Of a stretch of DNA of 11,591 nt, positions 6,346 through 11,591 are shown piece after piece; positions within the stretch are counted from its first letter, which is position 1; every line of letters starts with the position of its first letter. The stretch is from Clostridia bacterium (GTDB lineage: Bacteria > Bacillota > Clostridia > Christensenellales > Aristaeellaceae). Under the pieces are notes generated by a model. The model saw only the letters and a list, made by a program, of their open reading frames with translations, did no database searches and was not told the origin of the DNA. Location: positions 1 through 11,591 of the forward strand of contig JAFWBZ010000324.1 of assembly GCA_017537105.1 (NCBI GenBank). The letters run 5' to 3'. The position numbers were made by a program, and so were the translations under genes.

Positions 6346-7446
6346 TCACCACTCCCGGTAGCCCTCCCGACCCCGGGCGCGCTCGATCAACTCCCCCACC
6401 CGGGCGTTCATCGCGCCCAGCGGCGGGCCCGCGTTGATGACCGCATCACAGCGCTCCATCCATGCGAGGGCGCGCCCGAGCGCCGCCTCGGACACCGGCT
6501 CGAAGGGCCGCTCCGACACGACCTCCGCCGCCAGCAGCCGTGCGAGGCGGTGATCCACGTCGCTCTCGTGCAGTATCCCGGCGACGAAGGGCGTGTTCGC
6601 CTTCTGCAGCGCGCGAAACACCGGGATGCCCGAGCCGCCGCCGCAGATCACAAAGGTCCGCGCCTCGCCCTCGGGCCTCGGCAGCTCGATGGAGTCGAAC
6701 ATCGGATCGTAGCTTCCCCGGTCGATGTCATAGAGCGCGCGGATGTTTTCCTCCCGGAACACCGCCTCCGGCGTCCCGAAGCTGGCGACATGGTCACCCT
6801 TTACGCAGAGGATCTTGTCGGAGATCTTCTGCGCCAGGTCGATCTCGTGCAGCGACAGGATCGCCGTGATGCCCCGCTGCTTCGCCATCGTGCGCAGGAT
6901 GTCCAGCAGCTGCAGCTTGTGGCGGATGTCCAGAAAGGAGGTGGGCTCGTCCAGGATGATGATCTCCGGCTGCTGGCAGAGGGCCCGGGCCAGCAGTATG
7001 CGCTGGCGCTGGCCGTCCGAGATGGCGTTGAAGTCCCGGTCTCCCAGGTCCAGCGCGTGCACGGTCCGCATCGCCGCATCCACCTGCGCCTCGTCCTCCG
7101 GGGACAGTATGCCCAGCCGGCCGGTGTAGGGATAGCGCCCCGTGGCCACGATGTCCCGGCAGGTCATCAGCTCCGGCTTCATGCGCTCCGTGAGCACCAC
7201 GGCCATCCTCGTGGACAGTGCCCTGTAGGACAGCCGCCGGAGCTCCTCCCCGGCCACGTACACCGATCCGCCCAGCAGCTTCAGCTGCCGGGTGATGCTC
7301 TTGAGGATCGTCGACTTGCCCGAGCCATTCGGCCCGATCAGCGTCACGATCTCGCCGCGCTCGATCTCCACGCTGATGTCCGTGATCAGCGGCTTCCCAT
7401 CATAGCCCACGGCCATCTGCTGCGTATGAAAGTAGTACTCCGCCAT
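6346..7446 (-). CDS. btuD: Cobalamin/corrinoid ABC importer ATPase (BtuD/FecE type) with C-terminal extension
   Basis: A protein of 366 residues; plain BtuD/FecE proteins have about 250-270. Start ATG 7446 follows GGGGAGGTGAG, five bases after the permease stop. Residues 1-255 are a standard nucleotide-binding domain: Walker A GPNGSGKST (38-46), signature ISDGQRQR (142-149) in place of LSGGQ, Walker B IIILDEPTSFLD (162-173) and switch His200. The Q-loop region reads VVLTERM, without the usual Gln. From about 262 a second unit follows: TFVICGGGSGIPVFRAL, then TPFVAGILHESDVDH, RPFEPVS and a final helical part ending GREGYREW. A comparable tail, from memory, occurs on YvrA-like BtuD proteins of Bacillota; its role is unknown. 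The glycine-rich CGGGSG could bind a nucleotide or phosphate. It energises uptake with the permease upstream, and the riboswitch in the shared leader names the substrate. No binding protein (BtuF) is in the window. Confidence 0.87.
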   Translation of the reverse strand: MAEYYFHTQQMAVGYDGKPLITDISVEIERGEIVTLIGPNGSGKSTILKSITRQLKLLGGSVYVAGEELRRLSYRALSTRMAVVLTERMKPELMTCRDIVATGRYPYTGRLGILSPEDEAQVDAAMRTVHALDLGDRDFNAISDGQRQRILLARALCQQPEIIILDEPTSFLDIRHKLQLLDILRTMAKQRGITAILSLHEIDLAQKISDKILCVKGDHVASFGTPEAVFREENIRALYDIDRGSYDPMFDSIELPRPEGEARTFVICGGGSGIPVFRALQKANTPFVAGILHESDVDHRLARLLAAEVVSERPFEPVSEAALGRALAWMERCDAVINAGPPLGAMNARVGELIERARGREGYREW

Positions 7447-7451
7447 GGCGC

Positions 7452-8498
7452 TCACCTCCCCTGCTGCCGCCGGATCATCATGGCGATGACCACCGGCGCG
7501 CCGACCACGCTGGTCACCGTGGAGATGTTCAGCTCCGTCGGCGCGAAGGCCGTGCGCGCCACCAGGTCGCAGGCCATGCAGAACACGGCGCCGCCCAGAA
7601 ACGTGGCGGGAATCACGATCAGCGGCTTCGACGTGTTCAGCGCCCGCTTCACCAGGTGCGGCACCGCGATGCCCACGAAGGAGATCGGGCCCGCAAAGGC
7701 CGTCACCGTGGCCGAGAGGATGCTGGACAGCAGGATCAGCGCCGTGCGGAAGGCCCGGATGTTCACGCCCATACTCTGCGCATAGGCCTCGCCCAGCTGG
7801 TAGGCGCCGATGGGCTTGGACATCAGAAACACCGCCGCGCCGGTGATGCCCACCACGACCGCGGCCATCGCCACGCTGTCCCAGCTCATGCCGGAAAAGC
7901 TGCCCAGCGACCAGCCGTGCAGGTTCACGATGTCGCTCTCCTCGGCGAAGGTGACGATGAAGTCCGTCACCGCGGAGCAGATGTAGCCAATCATGATGCC
8001 GCCCACCAGCAGCACCGCCATGTGCCTGAGCTTCCGCGACAGCAGCAGGATGAAGCCCACCGACAGCAGGGAACCCGCGAACGCCGCCGCGACCAGCGCC
8101 CAGGAGGACACCGCGCCCATCCGCTTCAAAAGGAGGATCATCGTGAGCGCCACCACCATCTTGGCACCGGAGGAGATGCCCAGCACGAAGGGCCCGGCGA
8201 TGGGATTGCCGAAGAAGTTTTGCAGCAGGAAGCCCGCCAGCGACAGCGCGCCGCCCAGGATCGCCGCCATCAGGATGCGCGGCAGCCGGATCTTCCAGAT
8301 GATCGATCCCTGCGTGGTGTCCGTGGCCCGATGCAGCAGGATGCGCAGGATCTCCCCCATAGGGATCGGCACGCTGCCGATGTTGATGTTCAGCACCGTG
8401 ATCACGAAGAGCGCCGCGATCAACAGCGCGAACACCAGCTGGCAGCGGCCGCGCCGCCGGAAGCGTTCGCTGAAAAAAACAGGGGTTCTGTCCGCCAT
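7452..8498 (-). CDS. btuC: Cobalamin/corrinoid ABC importer permease (BtuC/FecCD type)
   Basis: A protein of 348 residues, typical for FecCD permeases, with about ten hydrophobic segments. ATG 8498 is preferred because GGAGGG (8512-8507) lies 8 bases upstream; ATG 8504 would leave only 2. Recognisable family blocks are RLPRILMAAILGGALSLAG (first third), NPIAGPFVLGISSGA, the cytoplasmic coupling region LGEAYAQSMGVNI, and FAGPISFVGIAVPHLVKR near the C-terminus. Such permeases import cobalamin, haem or ferric siderophores with an external binding protein. The cobalamin riboswitch immediately upstream makes a corrinoid the likely cargo, but this is inference from regulation. The stop TGA overlaps the ribosome site of the ATPase gene, so the two are tightly coupled. 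Confidence 0.88.
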   Translation of the reverse strand: MADRTPVFFSERFRRRGRCQLVFALLIAALFVITVLNINIGSVPIPMGEILRILLHRATDTTQGSIIWKIRLPRILMAAILGGALSLAGFLLQNFFGNPIAGPFVLGISSGAKMVVALTMILLLKRMGAVSSWALVAAAFAGSLLSVGFILLLSRKLRHMAVLLVGGIMIGYICSAVTDFIVTFAEESDIVNLHGWSLGSFSGMSWDSVAMAAVVVGITGAAVFLMSKPIGAYQLGEAYAQSMGVNIRAFRTALILLSSILSATVTAFAGPISFVGIAVPHLVKRALNTSKPLIVIPATFLGGAVFCMACDLVARTAFAPTELNISTVTSVVGAPVVIAMMIRRQQGR

Positions 8499-8518
8499 GC
8501 GCATTGCCCTCCATTCCC

Positions 8519-8554
8519 ATAAAAAACAGGCGCGCCTCCCGCAGGAAGGCGCGC
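8519..8554 (-). terminator. Riboswitch-controlled terminator (expression platform)
   Basis: On the minus strand an 11-bp stem (8554-8544 with 8540-8530, core GCGCGCCTTCC, one U-G pair) with a 3-nt loop is followed by CTGTTTTTTAT. It lies just before the permease ribosome site. A second perfect 9-bp hairpin (8581-8561, GGGAATGGC with GCCATTCCC) stands directly upstream and may take part in switching. Confidence 0.82.
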
Positions 8555-8599
8555 GCAAAGGGGAATGGCCCCGCCATTCCCGTTGGCAACCCGCTTTCG

Positions 8600-8780
8600 T
8601 CGGAAGCTGTTGACCGCCGCGCCCAGCAGGTTTCCTGGCTCGCGGATCGCCGCAGCTTCGCGCCTTCTCGCGCCGACAGGCGCAATGGCTTTTGCGAAGC
8701 GCTCCCCGCTCACAGTGACCGGATCGCCCGGGATTTTCACCCGGTTCCCTATTGTCCGCGCAGCGCGCGGCACTGGGCTG
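8600..8780 (-). promoter_or_regulatory. Cobalamin riboswitch aptamer
   Basis: The leader read on the minus strand holds the conserved core in order: AATAGGGAACCGGGTGAAAA, then TCCCGG, GATCCGGTCACTGTGAGCGG and, after a variable hairpin region (about 8650-8700), the B12 box AGCCAGGAAACCTGCTGG (8640-8623). These correspond to the class elements GGTGAAA-TCC, CACTGT and GCCAGGAGACC. Binding of adenosyl- or methylcobalamin is known to switch such leaders off, here probably through the downstream terminator. The boundaries are approximate, since the outer P1 stem was not resolved with confidence. Confidence 0.92.
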
Positions 8781-8788
8781 CTGTCTCT

Positions 8789-8817
8789 ATTATAGGAAAA
8801 CCGCTTCCAACTGTCAA
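8789..8817 (-). promoter_or_regulatory. Consensus sigma-A promoter of the corrinoid uptake operon
   Basis: TTGACA (8817-8812), exactly 17 bases, TATAAT (8794-8789): a perfect consensus match. The start is near 8782, giving a leader of about 285 nt that contains the riboswitch. The -35 box begins only 15 bases after the stop of the upstream permease gene. Confidence 0.9.
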
Positions 8818-8831
8818 TATCGTCCGCTCGG

Positions 8832-9485
8832 CTACAACTGCAGATCCAGCGCCTCGAATCGCCGCGCGGCGATGCGGATTGCCGCCCCGGTGAGAATCAG
8901 CCATGCGGCTGCGCCGGCGGCCAGGCAGGCGAGCTTCGCACCCAGGTGGGCGGGGTCCGGGGTGTCCAGCACATCCCGCACGAAGGGCACGGCGTAGGTC
9001 GCCACGACGTCCAGCGTGATCAGCAGAAACATGGCCGCGGCCCCGAGGGCAAAGGGCACGCCCACCTTGCCGATGTCCCGGTAGTGCGCGGGAAAGAAGA
9101 CGATGTTGAAGACGCCGAACAGCAGGAAGCCCTGCCCGATCAGCGCGAGGTTGCCGTCCATGCCGGCCTGGTTGTCCGCGCCGATCCAACGGCTCCGCAG
9201 CGCCGCGAAGGCCGCGCAGAGCGCGAGCTGCATAAGCTCCAGGCACGCGCCGAACAGCACCCGCCCGCGCACCGCCTCCCGCCGGGAGACGGGCAGCGCC
9301 AGCGTGAAGGCGGCGTCGTGGTTCTCGCGCCCGTCCAGGCAGATGAAGAAGATGCCCAGCGCCATGTAAAAGAAGCTGACGCCAAAGGGATAGTTGGGCA
9401 CCAGCAGCAGCGCCGAGGTCGCCAGCATGACCAGCGCCGCCGGGTGCAGGCAGAGCCGGAACTCCTTTTTCAGCAGTAGAATCAC
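8832..9485 (-). CDS. ABC-2-type transporter permease subunit
   Basis: A protein of 217 residues with about six hydrophobic segments, for example PAALVMLATSALLLVP and FFYMALGIFFICLDG. The block DGRENHDAAFTLALPVSRRE is typical of ABC-2 permeases of the YtrC/D-like kind, where an 'LPVSR' coupling segment is common. Start GTG 9485 overlaps the TGA of the ATPase gene by four bases (GTGA) and has GGGAGGGAG just upstream, so translation is coupled. Together with the ATPase it should form an export or membrane-stress transporter; the cargo is unknown. The stop is TAG. Reading through it would add only about six residues before a TGA, so this stop does not by itself prove how TAG is read. Confidence 0.8.
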   Translation of the reverse strand: MILLLKKEFRLCLHPAALVMLATSALLLVPNYPFGVSFFYMALGIFFICLDGRENHDAAFTLALPVSRREAVRGRVLFGACLELMQLALCAAFAALRSRWIGADNQAGMDGNLALIGQGFLLFGVFNIVFFPAHYRDIGKVGVPFALGAAAMFLLITLDVVATYAVPFVRDVLDTPDPAHLGAKLACLAAGAAAWLILTGAAIRIAARRFEALDLQL

Positions 9486-10330
9486 GCTTCTCCCTCCCTC
9501 TCCAGGTGCGTCATGATCTCGTCCAGCGCGGGAATCCGGGCCCCCAGCCCCTCCGCGTCCTCCCGCCGCAGCAGCACCGTGTGCCCGTCGCGGACGGCGC
9601 AGGTGCCGAGCGCCAGGGCGCGAAGCGCCGGCGGAACCTCCCCCGGACAGCGGATCAGCCGGTAGGCCCCGGCAAAGTCGTCCATGGGCTGGTCCACCGC
9701 CACCGCGCCGCGCCGCAGGAAGATCACGCGGTCGGCACACTTCTCCAAGTCCCCGGTGATGTGGGTGGAAAACAGCAGGGTCTTCCCCTCTTCCCGCAGG
9801 GACAGGAAGACCTCCACCAGCTCCTCGCGGGAAACGGGGTCGAGGCCGCTGGTGGGCTCGTCCAGGATCAGCAGCTCCGCGCCGTGAGACAGCGCCAGCG
9901 CGAGGGCATATTTGATCTTCATGCCGTTGGAGAGGGCCGCCGGGGTCTTGTCCTCGTCGAGGCCAAAGCGGGACATGCACCTCCGGTAGGCCGCCTCGTC
10001 CCAGGTGTCATAGAAGCTCCGGGTCACGTCGGTGATCGTCCGCAGCTTCCTTCGGGTATAGTAGGTCATGCCCGCCGAGACGAAGCCCAGCCGCTGCTTG
10101 ACGGCCCGGGCATTCCCCGCCATGTCCAGTCCACCGAAGCGCACCTCGCCCGCATCCGGATGCACGAAGCCCAGGATGCTGTTGAGCGTCGTGGTCTTGC
10201 CCGCGCCGTTGCGCCCGATCAGGCCGGTGATCGTGCCCGGCCGAAGGGCAAAGGACACGTCCCGCAGGGCAAAGCCGGGATAGCGCTTGCACAGTCCCCG
10301 CACAAAGAGCGGCGCATCATTTCCCGTCAT
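9482..10330 (-). CDS. ABC transporter ATPase, YtrB/EcsA-like
   Basis: A protein of 282 residues. ATG 10330 is supported by GGAGGTGAT inside the upstream regulator gene, which it overlaps by 14 bases. Motifs are Walker A GRNGAGKTT (39-47), signature LSNGMKIK (133-140), Walker B LLILDEPTSGLDP (153-165) and switch His190 in FSTHI. LSxGM in place of LSGGQ is characteristic of the YtrB-like group. The Q-loop region reads FVSAGMTYYT and lacks the usual Gln. The last 80 residues (VAVDQPMDDFAG onward) are an accessory domain common in these exporters. It would form a dimer under the permease encoded next. Homologous systems respond to cell-envelope antibiotics or stress, but nothing here identifies the cargo. 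Confidence 0.87.
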   Translation of the reverse strand: MTGNDAPLFVRGLCKRYPGFALRDVSFALRPGTITGLIGRNGAGKTTTLNSILGFVHPDAGEVRFGGLDMAGNARAVKQRLGFVSAGMTYYTRRKLRTITDVTRSFYDTWDEAAYRRCMSRFGLDEDKTPAALSNGMKIKYALALALSHGAELLILDEPTSGLDPVSREELVEVFLSLREEGKTLLFSTHITGDLEKCADRVIFLRRGAVAVDQPMDDFAGAYRLIRCPGEVPPALRALALGTCAVRDGHTVLLRREDAEGLGARIPALDEIMTHLEREGEA

Positions 10331-10730
10331 GCCGCATCACCTCCAGCGCCTCCAGGAAGAAATTCGCGTTCACCAGGGCCAGGCCCTGGCTCTCGTCGCC
10401 CAGCACCATCAGCTGCGTTCCGGGCTGGAGATCGAACATCCGCCGCGCCTGCACCGGAATCACGATCTGCCCCTTGTCACCCACCGTGACCAGGCCGAAC
10501 ATGTGCTTTCCCCGCATTCCCGGCCCCACCGGCGGCAGGCCGATCTGCACCAGATCGTCCAGCGAAATCTCCAGTGCCTTTGCCAGCGCGCCCGCCATGG
10601 CCAGGTCCGGGGTGCTCTCCCCGGCCTCCCACTTCGCGATGGTCTGCCGGGACACGCCCACGGCCTCCGCCAGCGCCTCCTGGGTCAGTCCCGCATGCTT
10701 GCGCGCCGTAAGAATATTCTCACCGATCAT
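10317..10730 (-). CDS. XRE-type helix-turn-helix regulator fused to a SpoVT/AbrB domain
   Basis: A protein of 137 residues. ATG 10730 has GAGGT upstream (spacing 9) and the promoter ends 22 bases further up. Residues 5-60 are a Cro/CI-type HTH: ILTARKHAGLTQEALAEAVG, then VSRQTIAKWEAGESTPDL. Residues about 78-123 form a SpoVT/AbrB swapped-hairpin DNA-binding domain: FGLVTVGDKGQIVIPVQARR, then MFDLQPGTQLMVLGDE. Two DNA-binding modules in one small protein suggest a dimer or tetramer that contacts several sites. It heads the operon of the YtrB-like transporter and overlaps the ATPase gene, so it probably controls that operon and itself. The repeated TGACATT half-sites upstream are the obvious candidate target. 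Confidence 0.88.
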   Translation of the reverse strand: MIGENILTARKHAGLTQEALAEAVGVSRQTIAKWEAGESTPDLAMAGALAKALEISLDDLVQIGLPPVGPGMRGKHMFGLVTVGDKGQIVIPVQARRMFDLQPGTQLMVLGDESQGLALVNANFFLEALEVMRHDGK

Positions 10731-10751
10731 ACTTTTCCCACCTCTTCGCCC

Positions 10752-10780
10752 ATTATAGAGCATCCAGGGCCCGCTTTCAA
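10752..10780 (-). promoter_or_regulatory. Sigma-A-type promoter of the XRE-AbrB / ABC operon
   Basis: TTGAAA (10780-10775), a 17-bp spacer and a perfect TATAAT (10757-10752). Transcription should begin close to 10745, giving a very short leader before ATG 10730. Confidence 0.82.
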
Positions 10781-10791
10781 TCCACGGAAGC

Positions 10792-10830
10792 TGACATTTT
10801 GGCGGTGCAATGTCAAAATGCGTTGACATT
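10792..10830. promoter_or_regulatory. Cluster of three TGACATT half-sites (putative operator)
   Basis: TGACATT at 10792-10798, its inverse AATGTCA at 10809-10815, and TGACATT again at 10824-10830. The outer pair of inversions are AATGTCAA-N7-TTGACATT and TGACATT-N10-AATGTCA. They lie 12-50 bases upstream of the -35 box of the XRE-AbrB operon. Half-site centres are 17 and 15 bases apart, so the sites do not sit at one exact helical repeat. Confidence 0.6.
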
Positions 10831-10980
10831 CCGCAGGTTTGGGCCGGCACTCCCCGTCCTCCTCGCGGGCCGACCCCAAAAGCGCGAGGACCCGCCTCCC
10901 GCCATCCGCGGGTTGCGGGTCCTCGCCTATATCGCGTCGTCCCTGTATGACTCCGAAAGTGGATTCGAACGGTCTTCCCC
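10831..10980. terminator. Intergenic stretch with the terminator of the flavoprotein gene
   Basis: No gene is seen in this stretch. On the minus strand, GCGAGGACCCGC (10926-10915) pairs with GCGGGTCCTCGC (10895-10884) over 12 bp. A smaller CCCGC/GCGGG hairpin sits inside, and CGCTTTTGG follows, fitting an intrinsic terminator about 55 bases after the stop of the flavoprotein gene. The U-run is short. The downstream arm can also pair with CCTCGCG at 10861-10867. Confidence 0.65.
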
Positions 10981-11591
10981 TTACGCCGCAGGAGCCAGCG
11001 CTTCCTCTGCCGCGAACGTCGCGGCGTTCGCGCCGGCGATGCGCCCGAACACGACGAAGTCGCAGACCGCGTTGCCGCCGATGCGGTTGCCGCCGTGGAC
11101 GCCGCCGGTGGTCTCGCCCGCCGCGAACAGGCCGGGAATCGCGTTGCCCTCGGTGTCGATGACCTCGGTTTCGGGATTGATCTTGATGCCGCCCATGGTG
11201 TGATGGATGCCGGGGGCAATCTGGATGGCATAGAACGGCGCGGTGGACAGGTCGGCGTCCATGCCGTTGTTGCGGCCGAACTCCTCGTCCACGCCATTCG
11301 CCACAGCCTGGTTCCAGGTGTTCATGGTCTCAACGAAGGCGTCCACATCCACGCCCATGGCCTCGGCCAGCGCCTCATAGGTGTCGCCGGAGACCGCCAT
11401 GCCCTGCTCGATATACTGAGCGGCGGACTTGTTGTTGTCCACCAGGTTCTAGTCGAAGATGATGTAGGCATAGCCGCCGGTCTGCTCCAGCTCCGCCGCG
11501 CTGACGGCATCGCGGGTGGCCAGATCGTTGGTGAAGCGCTTACCCTCCTGGTTCACGAGAATCGCGCCCAGGGAGCGCATCTTCTCGGACA
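10981..11591 (-). pseudogene. Fumarate/urocanate-reductase-like FAD flavoprotein (3' part), interrupted by one in-frame TAG
   Basis: The gene enters from the right edge; 202 codons before the TAA are visible. It is the C-terminal part of the FAD_binding_2 / flavocytochrome c family: LGAILVNQEGKRFTND, then ATRDAVSAAEL (substrate-pocket residues including Arg), HHTMGGIKINPET (catalytic-domain His and Gly-Gly) and GLFAAGETTGGVHGGNRIGG (FAD-binding end). In anaerobes such proteins, often with an N-terminal FMN-binding domain and a signal peptide, reduce fumarate, urocanate or related enoates as respiratory acceptors. Those parts are outside the window. Codon 47 of the visible part (11451-11449) is TAG between YAYIIFD and NLVDNNKSA; both sides are in the same frame and well conserved in style. 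From memory, relatives often have Gln here, and CAG to TAG is a single transition. Whether the gene is dead, misread in sequencing, or decoded through the amber cannot be settled here. Confidence 0.82.

Noticed and set aside
10950..10980. tRNA-like T-loop (GTTCGAATCC on the minus strand) after the flavoprotein stop
   Set aside because: The flanking bases do not form a T-stem, and no acceptor, D or anticodon arm can be found. It could be a decayed tRNA end, but there is no support.
1328..11451. Global reassignment of TAG to an amino acid
   Set aside because: TAG ends the M20D gene at 5118-5120 at the family's normal length and immediately before a terminator hairpin; reading through it would run across that hairpin into antisense of the next gene. 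The two internal TAGs are reported separately as local events.
1..11591. CRISPR array, insertion sequence, phage genes or attachment sites
   Set aside because: No regularly spaced repeats, transposase or integrase motifs, or terminal inverted repeats were seen anywhere in the window.

Overview
The window is GC-rich, with GC-dominated third codon positions and AT-rich gaps between operons. Promoters are of the TTGNNN-N17-TATAAT type and Shine-Dalgarno sites are strong (AAAGGAGG, GGAGGTGAT). A PucR/CdaR-type regulator, a cobalamin riboswitch in front of a FecCD-type importer, an XRE-AbrB regulator with a YtrB-like ABC exporter, and an anaerobic fumarate-reductase-like flavoprotein together suggest an anaerobic high-GC Bacillota (class Clostridia), possibly from a gut. 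This assignment is inference; there is no rRNA or marker gene here.

Left part, plus strand. The end of an AAA+ ATPase gene (3-785) is closed by an intrinsic terminator. An AlgX/DHHW-type SGNH-hydrolase-like membrane protein (938-2176) follows with its own promoter, but its frame is cut by one amber codon. A small minus-strand gene (2343-2612) then shares a divergent promoter region with a PucR-family regulator (2780-4033). The regulator overlaps and probably co-translates with an M20D metallo-amidohydrolase (4014-5120). A convergent hairpin separates this pair from a minus-strand secreted SH3-like protein (5192-5656).

Middle. Between 5780 and 6345 no protein gene is convincing. On the minus strand there is a promoter (6166-6194), about 300 nt of strongly paired sequence and an intrinsic terminator (5853-5898), which together form a non-coding RNA gene. 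A 12-nt closing stem encloses about 198 nt around a central apical hairpin, the general architecture of 6S RNA, but I could not match conserved 6S sequence. It is the best candidate here for something not annotated by standard gene calling.

Right part, all minus strand. A cobalamin riboswitch with terminator controls a two-gene importer: a FecCD/BtuC permease (7452-8498) and a BtuD-like ATPase with an extra C-terminal domain of about 100 residues (6346-7446). Directly upstream is another operon: XRE-AbrB regulator (10317-10730), YtrB-like ATPase (9482-10330) and ABC-2 permease (8832-9485). These overlap by 14 and 4 nt, and three TGACATT half-sites lie upstream of the promoter. No terminator separates the two operons. 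The window ends in the 3' part of a fumarate-reductase/urocanate-reductase-like flavoprotein gene (10981 to beyond 11591), again interrupted by a single in-frame amber codon.

Two otherwise intact genes thus carry one TAG each. Because TAG also looks like a genuine stop at two other genes, global recoding is not supported. Point mutation, sequence error or amber suppression are the open explanations.
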